In this document: piece by piece, positions 34,658-41,811 of the stretch | Layout: each line of letters opens with the position of its first letter | How positions within the stretch are numbered: position 1 is the stretch's first letter | Assembly (NCBI GenBank): GCA_002404865.1 | Contig: DHKP01000034.1 | Coordinates: 1-41,811, forward strand | Source of the DNA: Caryophanales bacterium UBA4691 | GTDB taxonomy: Bacteria > Bacillota_I > Bacilli_A > RFN20 > CAG-826 | Direction of reading: 5' to 3' | Length of the DNA: 41,811 bases | Notes under the pieces: model-generated | What the model was told of the DNA's origin: nothing | The model's input: only the letters and a program-made list of their open reading frames with translations | Databases searched by the model: none | Program-made: the position numbers and the translations under genes

Positions 34658-36205
34658 TTATTTATTGTCTTCTATTTTAGCTGGTTCTTGTTTTTCGCGG
34701 AGCATGATATTCATTAAAATTCCTAAAATCATGCTCACGGCCGTGGACGTGATAGTGACGGTCGTATCTTTGATGACGAAACTAATCACTAAGCCACCGA
34801 TTCCAGCAACTAGAATTGAAGATGCAACGAAGATGTTTTTGGTTTTCGACATATCGATTTGCTCATTAATAAGCATCTTCACGCCACTAGCGGCGATGAA
34901 GCCATATAGGAGAAGGGAGACGCCGCCCGTCACACAAGCAGGAATCGTTTCAACAATCGACATTATCGGGGAGAGGAATCCTAGTAGGATGCTCATGACA
35001 CAAGCAAGGAGAATGACTTTCACACTCGCAATTTTGGTAACCCCGACCACTGCCACGTTTTCGCCATACGTCGTATTCGCAGCGCCACAAAGCACACCGC
35101 TTACCGCTGTAGCGATTCCATCCCCCATCAAAGTTCTTGATAACCCTGGGTCAGCAAGTAAGTCGCGGTCAATAATGCCAGAAAGGTTTTTATGATCGCC
35201 AATATGTTCACAAATCGTAACCAAGGAAACTGGGATGAATAATAAAGCGATGCTTCCAATTTGCGGACCCGTAACCGGGGCGGCTGCCTTGAAGTTCTCT
35301 GGAAGGAAGATAAAGCTTGGAAGATCTAAGAAACTACGAATACTGATTTCTTTGAAATTATTCACAATCGGAGAGAAATCGATGATGTGGAAATAATCGT
35401 TATGGCAGCCATAATAGCCAATCGCGGTAAATACTGCGGCAGTCAAATATCCTGCAAGCATCCCCATTACAAAAGGGATAAGGCTCAAGGTTTTTTTGCC
35501 ATAATGCGCGCAGATAGCGGTCGTAGCCATCCCGACAATTCCAGAAAGAATCGCAATAAGATTGTAGCTATCGCCATTTCCGCTGCTCGACATAAGGTTA
35601 TTCACTGCGCTAACGCTCAATCCTAACCCAATGACCATAATGACCGGTCCAATGACAATAGTAGGAAGCAACTTGTTTAGCCACTTGACACCGGCGAAGC
35701 GAATGATCATAGCGACAACGACATACACTAAGCCAACCATCGCCATGCCAATGGGAAGCGCCCAAACGTTTCCAAAGAATCCGATGACGGTTTCTCCAGC
35801 GTTAGCGGCATGCGCTAATCCGTCACTCCCCATGCTAGCTGGAAGTGCCCCTAGCATCAATGCGCCGCTCATCGGGGCGATATAAGCAAAACTAGAAGCG
35901 AGAAAGACGGGGCTCTTCATTTTGGTGAGCACCAAGTAAATGATGGTGCCGATTCCAGCCGCGACAAGAGTAGGCGCTATCATCGTTTGCGCTAAGCTTT
36001 GGCCATAGATGTTGATATAAGAAACCTTCGCCCCTGCGTTAAGGAATCCTTCGCCAACCGTAAGCGGAGTAGCGAACACGAGAAGTGGAACGGTGATGCA
36101 AGCGACAAACATCGCAAGCACATGTTGAATGGCCAAGATAATCCACTGCGAGATTTTCTTGGGGCTCTCGTTAACATCGAGAATTAATTTTTTTGCTTGG
36201 TCCAT
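34658..36205 (-). CDS. uraA: uracil/xanthine permease family transporter, probable uracil permease
   Basis: A 515-residue polytopic nucleobase transporter (NCS2 family). The N-terminal IQHVLAMFVACITVPL, the CEHIGDHKNLSGI motif and GGVSLLLYGFIAASGVKML are characteristic. The uracil assignment rests on the downstream upp gene, with which it forms one operon. It is longer than the usual 420-430 residues, mainly by insertions in the central loops. Start ATG 36205 has AAAGGAGGG upstream. A terminator hairpin in its leader suggests control by attenuation. Confidence 0.93.
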   Translation of the reverse strand: MDQAKKLILDVNESPKKISQWIILAIQHVLAMFVACITVPLLVFATPLTVGEGFLNAGAKVSYINIYGQSLAQTMIAPTLVAAGIGTIIYLVLTKMKSPVFLASSFAYIAPMSGALMLGALPASMGSDGLAHAANAGETVIGFFGNVWALPIGMAMVGLVYVVVAMIIRFAGVKWLNKLLPTIVIGPVIMVIGLGLSVSAVNNLMSSSGNGDSYNLIAILSGIVGMATTAICAHYGKKTLSLIPFVMGMLAGYLTAAVFTAIGYYGCHNDYFHIIDFSPIVNNFKEISIRSFLDLPSFIFLPENFKAAAPVTGPQIGSIALLFIPVSLVTICEHIGDHKNLSGIIDRDLLADPGLSRTLMGDGIATAVSGVLCGAANTTYGENVAVVGVTKIASVKVILLACVMSILLGFLSPIMSIVETIPACVTGGVSLLLYGFIAASGVKMLINEQIDMSKTKNIFVASSILVAGIGGLVISFVIKDTTVTITSTAVSMILGILMNIMLREKQEPAKIEDNK

Positions 36206-36240
36206 GCCAAAGCCCTCCTTTGTTTTGCCATTTCGCATTA

Positions 36241-36270
36241 AGAAAAAGGGACCTAGATGACTAAGCCCCT
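36241..36270 (-). terminator. attenuator-type terminator in the uraA leader
   Basis: On the minus strand AGGGGCTTAG and CTAGGTCCCT form a 10-bp stem (two G-U pairs) with a 4-nt loop, followed by TTTTTC, about 35 nt before the uraA ATG. A terminator placed in a leader implies conditional read-through, as for PyrR-regulated uracil genes, but no clear PyrR-binding sequence was found. Confidence 0.65.
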
Positions 36271-36271
36271 A

Positions 36272-36305
36272 AAACTGAAACGAGATGGAATTTAGAAACT
36301 GAAAC
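36272..36305 (+). repeat. pair of 10-bp direct repeats in the uraA leader
   Basis: AAACTGAAAC occurs at 36272-36281 and 36296-36305, 24 nt apart start to start, immediately upstream (in the uraA transcript) of the terminator stem. It may be part of the regulatory fold or a protein site. Confidence 0.55.
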
Positions 36306-36444
36306 TCCGAAGAAGAAAATACTACCCCTATGTTTTTTCAAACGGTTGAGGGTTTCTTCTATTGACTCCATGTTTTGTTTCCGGTGGAAGACTCTACCAT
36401 AAACAACTAGCAAAAAACAATGACTTTATTTTTCTCAAAATTTC

Positions 36445-36462
36445 AGAAGAAGGGATTTTGCG
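36445..36462 (+). repeat. 18-nt intergenic motif, copy 2
   Basis: AGAAGAAGGGATTTTGCG; 17 of 18 bases match the copy at 27431-27448. Confidence 0.5.
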
Positions 36463-36620
36463 ATAAAAAAATAAATCCACTGCAATTAATTTCATTCGAT
36501 GGCATCTTGTTTTCAGCCATAAAAAAGTAGTTTTTTCCAAAAATTAGTGAAGTTTATTCCATTTCAAATGTAAGGGCTTTCCGCAAAAATGGTCATGAAA
36601 TCATTATTAAGGAGCGGAAA

Positions 36621-37835
36621 ATGAAAACTCGTAAAAAACTTCTTTGCATTGTCCCGTTTGTGGCTCTGCTATTTTCTTGCGGCACTACGCCGAATAAGAA
36701 CAAACCCCTCATCTTCTTCAATCGCCAACCTTCGATGCCGGATGCTTCTGGAATCGACTATAAGACCATGCAGTTTTCCGAAAACACCTTCTATGTTGGC
36801 TTCGACGCCATTAGCGGAGGAGACGTGCAAGGGCAAATGATCCTTGATTACTTCAAAACGAAAACCGCTGAGGAAGTCGACCGAAACAAAGACGGAAAGC
36901 TTGGCTATGTCCTTGCGATTGGCGACGAAGCCCACAATGATTCGAGAGCAAGAACCATCGGCATCCGAAAAGCGCTAGGTACTTTAGTTACCGAAAAATC
37001 GAAAGCGCATGAAAACTATAAAGCAGGCGTGAATCAGGAAGGGGAAATAGAGCTAAAAGATAAGAAAATCAAAGTTGTTGAATTAGCTTCCCAAGTCATG
37101 GCGGCCGATGATGGAGCTGGTTGGAATGCGGATGCCGCAGGCAAAGCCTTTAGAGAATGGAGCGGTTCGATTGGCAAGGAAATTGATTTTGCCGTTTCCA
37201 ATAATGACGGCATGGCAGGAGGAATGAGAGGCTCGACCGGTTGGATCGAAACTCTCCCCCTATTCGGATATGACGCGAATGCCGACGCTTTAGAAGCAAT
37301 CAAAAATAAGAAAATGACCGGAACAGTTTCGCAGAATGTCGATGCCCAAGCAGCGGGCGTTCTCCAATTGATACGCAACATCATTGATGGAGAAAAAGGG
37401 GAAAATATCATCAAAAAGGGGTTCAGCGAGCCCGATAAATGGGGCAATAAGATTACGCCAAAGATGGATTACATCGAAAAAGATAGAGCCATCATGGCGA
37501 ATAATTCCGCAGTCACTGCCATAAACGTAGACTCCTATATTGGAGCAAAACGCGACGAAGGAATCAAAGACATCACTAAGCAAAAAGACATCAAGAAAAT
37601 CAAAGTCTGGCTTGATTTGTACAATGGCTCCGATAACTTCTTAAGCGCTTCATATTGGCCAGCCCTAGACCACTATCAAAAGCTCATGAACATTGAAATC
37701 CACAAAGTGGAAGGCGATGGGCAAGAAGAAAAATCCGTATCCGAGAAATTTGTCAACTTGGGGAAATACGATGCTTACGCCATCAATATGGTCAAAACGA
37801 ACTCCGGGTCTATTTACACAAAGAAACTCCATTAA
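36621..37835 (+). CDS. mglB: galactose/glucose-binding lipoprotein MglB, circularly permuted
   Basis: A 404-residue substrate-binding lipoprotein (lipobox FSC, Cys20) of an Mgl-type sugar ABC transporter. After the anchor it begins at PLIFFNRQP, which corresponds to about residue 105 of E. coli MglB (VPVVFFNKEP). It then follows MglB order: calcium-type loop DRNKDGKLG (87-95), the H-x-D-x3-R sugar contacts (His105, Asp107, Arg111), SNNDGMA, FGYDANADAL. Residues about 325-404 match the normal MglB N terminus: SDNFLS (Asp338, Phe340) aligns with DDNFMS, and DAYAINMV (Asn389) with KALAINLV. So the N-terminal lobe segment is moved to the C terminus, with its key sugar-contact residues kept. AAGGAG lies 6 nt before the ATG. 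Confidence 0.9.
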   Translation: MKTRKKLLCIVPFVALLFSCGTTPNKNKPLIFFNRQPSMPDASGIDYKTMQFSENTFYVGFDAISGGDVQGQMILDYFKTKTAEEVDRNKDGKLGYVLAIGDEAHNDSRARTIGIRKALGTLVTEKSKAHENYKAGVNQEGEIELKDKKIKVVELASQVMAADDGAGWNADAAGKAFREWSGSIGKEIDFAVSNNDGMAGGMRGSTGWIETLPLFGYDANADALEAIKNKKMTGTVSQNVDAQAAGVLQLIRNIIDGEKGENIIKKGFSEPDKWGNKITPKMDYIEKDRAIMANNSAVTAINVDSYIGAKRDEGIKDITKQKDIKKIKVWLDLYNGSDNFLSASYWPALDHYQKLMNIEIHKVEGDGQEEKSVSEKFVNLGKYDAYAINMVKTNSGSIYTKKLH

Positions 37836-37841
37836 AAAAGT

Positions 37842-39341
37842 ATGAAGAAATCATACATCCTCGAAATCGACAATTTGTCGAAATCATTCGGTGACAATCA
37901 CGTTCTTCGCCGCGTGAGCCTCAAAATCAAGACCGGGTCCATCTTGGGCTTAATGGGAGAAAACGGCGCTGGCAAAAGCACATTGATGAAATGCCTTTTC
38001 GGCGTTTACCCTAAAGACGAAGGCACAATCGTTTTCCAAGGGAAAAAGGCAGATTTTCTGAATCCGAAAAACGCATTGGAGCATGGGTTAGCCATGGTTC
38101 ATCAAGAATTGAACCAATGTCTAGAGAGGAGCGTAGTGGACAACCTCTTTTTAGGGCGCTATATCGTGAACCGTTTCGGAATAATCGACGAAGCGAAAAT
38201 GAAAGAAAAGGCCATGCGCCTATTCCGCTCTTTGTCGTTAAATATCGACCCGACGGTTCTAGCGAAAAAGCTTTCCGTTTCAGAACGGCAGATGGTCGAA
38301 ATCGCCAAAGCCGTTTCTTATGAGGCGAAAGTGATTATTCTCGATGAGCCCACCTCTTCTCTTTCCGACCGTGAAATCGCTAGGCTATTCGAAATCGTTT
38401 TATCGCTAAAGAAAAAAGGCGTTTCTTTCATCTACATCTCCCATAAAATCGACGAGATTTTCAAAATATGCGATGAAATAGCCGTGCTTCGCGATGGAGA
38501 GCTCATCATGAATAAACAAGCGAAATCGACGAATATGGATGAGCTTATTGTAGCGATGGTGGGAAGGCCTCTTACAAACCGCTTCCCCGTTTTAGACAAT
38601 GAGCCAGGGGAAACCGTTTTGGAGGTAAAAAACCTCTCCACCGCTTATTCCCCTATCTTAAAAAACATAGATTTCAGCGTCAAAAAAGGTGAAATATTCG
38701 GGATTTATGGCTTAGTTGGGGCTGGGCGAAGCGAACTATTGGAGGCGTTATTTGGTTTACGAAAACTTGCGACGGGATACCTCAAATACCATGGAAAAAG
38801 ATTACGGTTCAACGGGGCCAAAGAAGCGATGTCTTATAACTTTGCGCTTGTGACGGAAGAAAGGAAGATCAACGGAATATTCTCGAAAGCGGATTTGGTT
38901 TTCAACACAACGATCACTAATCTAGAGCGTTACTTGAAATGTCGCGTTTTGCAAGCAAAGAAGATGGAGGCTGCCACAAAAAAGGAAATGGAGCGCTTAA
39001 AAACGAAAGCCAATTCTATCTTCGACCCGATCACATCGCTATCAGGAGGGAATCAGCAAAAGATCATTTTGGGGAAATGGATAGATAGAAACCCCGATAT
39101 TTTCTTGATGGATGAGCCAACGCGAGGGATCGACGTTGGGGCAAAATACGAAATATACGAATTGATGGTAGATATGGCTAAAGCAGGCAAAACCATCATT
39201 GTCGTCACATCGGAAATGCCAGAGATTTTAGGTATCACCAACCGTATCGCCGTGATGAGCAATCATCGATTGAGCGGAATCGTTAATACAAAAACCACAA
39301 CGCAAGAGACGTTATTGCGCTTATCGGCCAAATATTTATAG
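37842..39341 (+). CDS. mglA: galactose/methyl-galactoside ABC transporter ATP-binding protein MglA
   Basis: A 499-residue double ATPase that powers sugar uptake with MglB and MglC. First cassette: Walker A GENGAGKST, degenerate signature LSVSERQ, Walker B VIILDEPTSS. Second cassette: GLVGAGRSE in place of a full Walker A, signature LSGGNQQK, Walker B IFLMDEPTRGIDVG. This asymmetric pair is typical of the Mgl/Rbs/Xyl class. It starts 6 nt after mglB with no visible Shine-Dalgarno sequence, so translation probably depends on re-initiation. Confidence 0.96.
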   Translation: MKKSYILEIDNLSKSFGDNHVLRRVSLKIKTGSILGLMGENGAGKSTLMKCLFGVYPKDEGTIVFQGKKADFLNPKNALEHGLAMVHQELNQCLERSVVDNLFLGRYIVNRFGIIDEAKMKEKAMRLFRSLSLNIDPTVLAKKLSVSERQMVEIAKAVSYEAKVIILDEPTSSLSDREIARLFEIVLSLKKKGVSFIYISHKIDEIFKICDEIAVLRDGELIMNKQAKSTNMDELIVAMVGRPLTNRFPVLDNEPGETVLEVKNLSTAYSPILKNIDFSVKKGEIFGIYGLVGAGRSELLEALFGLRKLATGYLKYHGKRLRFNGAKEAMSYNFALVTEERKINGIFSKADLVFNTTITNLERYLKCRVLQAKKMEAATKKEMERLKTKANSIFDPITSLSGGNQQKIILGKWIDRNPDIFLMDEPTRGIDVGAKYEIYELMVDMAKAGKTIIVVTSEMPEILGITNRIAVMSNHRLSGIVNTKTTTQETLLRLSAKYL

Positions 39342-39352
39342 AGGTGGCAAAA

Positions 39353-41116
39353 ATGGCAAACAAAGTATCTCTACGCAAAGAAATGACATCTCCCTTGGAA
39401 ACGGACAAAAAGGTCCAAGCTTATTTAGACCGCCTTTCCTTTTTGCGAAAAGAAGGTTCCACGAAAATCGCCGCCCTAAAAGAAGAACTTTATTCTATCA
39501 AGCACGCCAAAATCATCGATGAGGTAACAAGGAATAGGATAATTCTTTCTAATAAAGCGCTTCTCAAAAAGGCGGAAGAAGACAAAAAAGAAAAGAAGGG
39601 CGAGATTCAAGAAGTAGCAAAAGAAGCAATTGGCTATATCTTAGAAATCTCGCTCCCTTACGAAAAGGAAATGGCTCATAAAGGGAAAAAACTTCTTGCT
39701 CTAGATAAGCCGACTCATCGCGCGAAAGTAAAGGAGATAAAAGAGCGTTATCGTAAAGACGAAAGCGAATGTAAAGCGAAGAACGAAGAAAGACTTTTGG
39801 CGTTTAAAGAGGAAAAAGAAAGGAATCTAGCGAACTTTAGTTCGATTGAGAAAGCGCAATATAAAAAGGAATTGGGGAACTTAAAAAGCGAATGCAAGGA
39901 TGATTTGAATTCGATTAGAGTCGCCTTTCTTTCTTCCCTTCGCGACGAGAAGAATCGGCACTTAAGTGTCATTTCAAAAAAGAAAGACATGGCATTTAAT
40001 GCCTATTTATCCCGTTATAACAAAATTAGCAATGTCAGAGATGGCAAAGTAAGCCCAAGTGAGAGCATAGAGAAAAGATTCAAAAATTATCTCTATTCCT
40101 TCTCTTTAAAAGAAACGTTAATCAATAACGCTTTATATATCGCTGTAGCCTTTTTCTTTATCGCTTGCTTCATCGCTTCCCCTCTTTTAGGCTCAGGCAA
40201 CATCCTTACTTGGGAGAACATCTCCGGATATCTAGAAAGCGCCTCATCGCGAATCTTCTTCACATTAGGAGTCGCGGGACTCATCGTATTAGGAGGGACA
40301 GACCTTTCGGTCGGAAGGCTACTCGGATTAGGAAGCGTATGCGTTGGCTTCTTGCTCCATGATGGTACCCTTCCCTCGACGTTATTCGGGCACTTCATCA
40401 ATCTAGATGGAATCCCGGTGGAGCTAAGAGTCGTTTTAGCCTTACTCATCGCAATCTTAGCGACCACGCTATTTTCTTCGATCGCAGGATTCTTCACGGC
40501 AAAATTTAAAATCCATGCCTTCATTACCACCTTATCCACCATGATGATCGTTTATGGATTAGGGTATGTCGCTACCTCTGGCACTCCAACAGGACCGCCC
40601 GACGTCAAAGGGATAGACGATGTTATATTGGGGAGAATCGGCGGGAGCGATGGCTTCCCAAAATATATCATTTACGCAATAATCGCTATCGCCATCGTGT
40701 GGTTTATTTGGAACAAAACCAGATTCGGAAAGAATATGTTCGCGGTCGGCGGGAACAAAGAAGCGGCGACTGTATCTGGCATCTCTTGCTTTAAAGTCAC
40801 ATTCCTCGTTTTTGTCATGGCGGGTATCCTATATGGATTTGGCTCCTTCTTCTTTGCTTTTACTTCTAACCCAGCATCCAACGCTGGATATGGCTATGAA
40901 TTGGACGCGATTGCCGCTTGCGTGGTTGGAGGAGTGTCGTTTTTAGGGGGTATAGGAAAAGTAAAAGGCGCCGTGATCGGGTGCTGCATTTTCACAGGAC
41001 TTAGCTATGTTTTGTCCTTGATGGGCGCTTCTTCCTATTATCAGTTCATTATTAAAGGGACTATTTTGCTCGCGGCAGTTTCATTAGATTCTCTCCGCTT
41101 TGCCAAAAAGAAATAA
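39353..41116 (+). CDS. mglC: galactose ABC transporter permease MglC with long N-terminal coiled-coil extension
   Basis: A 587-residue protein. Residues from about 250 to the end form a complete MglC-type permease (GTDLSVGRLLGLGS, FTAKFKIHAFITTLSTMMI, GNKEAATVSGI, CVVGGVSFLGG). The first 240 or so residues are an extra charged region, very rich in Lys and Glu, predicted helical and coiled-coil like, with no membrane segment; E. coli MglC is about 336 residues and lacks it. I place the start at ATG 39353, 5 nt after GAGGTGG; a GTG at 39344 lies inside that site. It ends at a strong terminator. The extension should lie in the cytosol next to MglA, which is inference. Confidence 0.92.
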   Translation: MANKVSLRKEMTSPLETDKKVQAYLDRLSFLRKEGSTKIAALKEELYSIKHAKIIDEVTRNRIILSNKALLKKAEEDKKEKKGEIQEVAKEAIGYILEISLPYEKEMAHKGKKLLALDKPTHRAKVKEIKERYRKDESECKAKNEERLLAFKEEKERNLANFSSIEKAQYKKELGNLKSECKDDLNSIRVAFLSSLRDEKNRHLSVISKKKDMAFNAYLSRYNKISNVRDGKVSPSESIEKRFKNYLYSFSLKETLINNALYIAVAFFFIACFIASPLLGSGNILTWENISGYLESASSRIFFTLGVAGLIVLGGTDLSVGRLLGLGSVCVGFLLHDGTLPSTLFGHFINLDGIPVELRVVLALLIAILATTLFSSIAGFFTAKFKIHAFITTLSTMMIVYGLGYVATSGTPTGPPDVKGIDDVILGRIGGSDGFPKYIIYAIIAIAIVWFIWNKTRFGKNMFAVGGNKEAATVSGISCFKVTFLVFVMAGILYGFGSFFFAFTSNPASNAGYGYELDAIAACVVGGVSFLGGIGKVKGAVIGCCIFTGLSYVLSLMGASSYYQFIIKGTILLAAVSLDSLRFAKKK

Positions 41117-41125
41117 TCCTTACAA

Positions 41126-41160
41126 AAATAACGGGGCTTTCGCCTCGTTATTTGTTTTTA
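41126..41160. terminator. bidirectional terminator between mglC and the small lipoprotein gene
   Basis: AAATAACGGGGC pairs with GCCTCGTTATTT (12 bp, one G-U pair, loop TTTC). GTTTTTA follows on the plus strand and TTTTTGT on the minus strand. Confidence 0.88.
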
Positions 41161-41631
41161 GAACTGTTGGCCCGGATCAAGGCTCATCGTGATGCTCTTA
41201 TAAGTGATTTTCGCTGACGCCTTATCGAAATTATCTTTAAAGCAAAGGCGAGCGTTCACCCATGCGCCATCCGTTTTCTTAAAAGTGAAAGTATCCGCTA
41301 ACTTAACCGTATTGGTCTCTTGTCTCACGCCATCCACTGTCCTAGTAGAGCTAGAAAGCTCGCTAATAAAGCCAATCGGAGAATAAGAGCCACTAGTATC
41401 GCTCACCTTGAAATCCTCTTTTTTCGTCTCTAGGGAAAAAGCATCGTTCCCCGGCTCCAAAATGCTCACATAGAACGAATAATAGGTATTATTTCCGTTG
41501 CAGTTATTGAGCACTTCATAGGTCGAATAATAATAGTAAGCGTCAGAGCTATCCTCTTCATTACAAGAAGTCATCATAAACAAAGAGGCTACGCTAAGTA
41601 TGCCAATTCCAATTTTTCTTTTTAAATTCAT
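41158..41631 (-). CDS. small secreted lipoprotein of unknown function
   Basis: A 157-residue lipoprotein with a clear signal peptide and lipobox MTSC (Cys23). The mature part starts with an Asp/Ser/Tyr-rich linker containing four tyrosines in a row and continues as a probable beta-rich domain with two cysteines (in NNCNGN and RLCFKD) that could form a disulfide. I do not recognise the family. GGAGGAACG lies before the ATG. It converges on mglC and shares its terminator, so a link to sugar uptake is not implied. Confidence 0.75.
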   Translation of the reverse strand: MNLKRKIGIGILSVASLFMMTSCNEEDSSDAYYYYSTYEVLNNCNGNNTYYSFYVSILEPGNDAFSLETKKEDFKVSDTSGSYSPIGFISELSSSTRTVDGVRQETNTVKLADTFTFKKTDGAWVNARLCFKDNFDKASAKITYKSITMSLDPGQQF

Positions 41632-41811
41632 TGTCGTTCCTCCGAAAACAAAAATATTTTAGCCACTTTCAAATAGAAAACTAGAGAAACGTTCCTCCTT
41701 GGCAAAGGGTTTAAGGACTTACCTCGCTAGTTACTAGAATAGAAAGGGGCAGTTTTTCTTTCTAAACGCAAAATAGGAGAGCAAAAAAATTTCTAACAGC
41801 ACACCAAATTG
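41632..41811. other. intergenic end of window, no gene seen
   Basis: AT-rich upstream region of the small lipoprotein gene. A second GGAGGAACG (minus strand, 41690-41698) resembles the ribosome binding site but no start codon or reading frame follows it. No convincing promoter was found. Confidence 0.4.

Larger units (their letters stand above)
36206..36620. other. 415-bp intergenic region between divergent uraA and mglB
   Basis: No gene is seen. The left part is the uraA leader with an attenuator-like terminator and a pair of direct repeats. The middle holds the second copy of the 18-nt shared motif. The right end has the AAGGAG site of mglB (36609-36614). I could not find convincing promoters for either side or a cre (CcpA) site. 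Confidence 0.6.

Noticed and set aside
36541..36620. A CcpA cre site controlling mglBAC
   Set aside because: No sequence close to TGWAANCGNTNWCA was found upstream of mglB.
41690..41698. A second ribosome binding site (GGAGGAACG, minus strand) marking an upstream small gene
   Set aside because: No start codon or open frame follows at a usable distance.
1..41811. tRNA or rRNA genes, CRISPR arrays, insertion sequences, prophage or attachment sites
   Set aside because: No T-arm-like sequence in a cloverleaf context, no regularly spaced repeats, and no transposase or integrase motifs were seen.

Overview
The window is a 41.8 kb piece of a low-GC bacterial chromosome, gene dense, with no phage, insertion sequence, CRISPR array or tRNA that I can recognise. 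The gene set (SUF operon with SufU, ECF riboflavin transporter RibU behind an FMN riboswitch, YhaM, RecX, L-lactate dehydrogenase, MerR-type thiol sensor, many small lipoproteins with classical lipoboxes) points to a host-associated, fermentative Bacillota, probably in the Bacilli/Erysipelotrichia neighbourhood that borders the Mollicutes. That placement is inference. TGA works as a stop here: mnmG, rsmG, sufS, recX and the LPG-synthase-like gene all end in TGA, two of them in ATGA overlaps, so this is not a Mycoplasma-type code.

Layout. 1-1.2 kb: a monocluster ferredoxin (+), then ribU (-) behind an FMN riboswitch. 1.2-11 kb: ten tightly packed minus-strand genes, in transcription order sufC, sufD (short), sufS, sufU, sufB, mnmG, rsmG, parA, parB and an unknown 345-residue gene. 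The rsmG-parA-parB end is typical of DNA near oriC. 11.2-15.4 kb (+): two overlapping secreted lipoproteins, the first with parvulin-like features, then a HIT protein. 15.5-19.7 kb (-): LPG-synthase-like membrane protein, GT4 glycosyltransferase, recX, yhaM. 19.9-27.3 kb: a dual-specificity-type phosphatase, ldh, a C69 dipeptidase, a ZIP metal transporter, recN and rmuC. 27.8-32 kb: an M13 metallopeptidase lipoprotein, then an AdhR-like MerR regulator divergent from a flavodoxin-like oxidoreductase and a CMD-cupin fusion gene broken by one in-frame TGA. 32-36.2 kb (-): Na/phosphate symporter with a PhoU-like tail, and a uracil uptake and salvage operon (uraA-upp) behind an attenuator. 36.6-41.1 kb (+): an mglBAC sugar ABC transporter. 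41.2-41.6 kb (-): a small lipoprotein.

Most notable is the mglBAC operon. The sugar-binding lipoprotein looks circularly permuted: the roughly 80 residues that normally begin MglB (DNF and AIN sugar-contact motifs) lie at the C terminus, and the protein starts directly at the strand that normally follows them. The partner permease MglC carries an extra charged N-terminal region of about 240 residues. Both are read directly from the coding sequence and deserve structural checking. Other points of interest are the nonsense codon at a conserved Trp in the CMD-cupin gene, palindromes placed on several promoters, inverted parS half-sites between rsmG and parA, and five gene junctions with exactly 14 nt of overlap.
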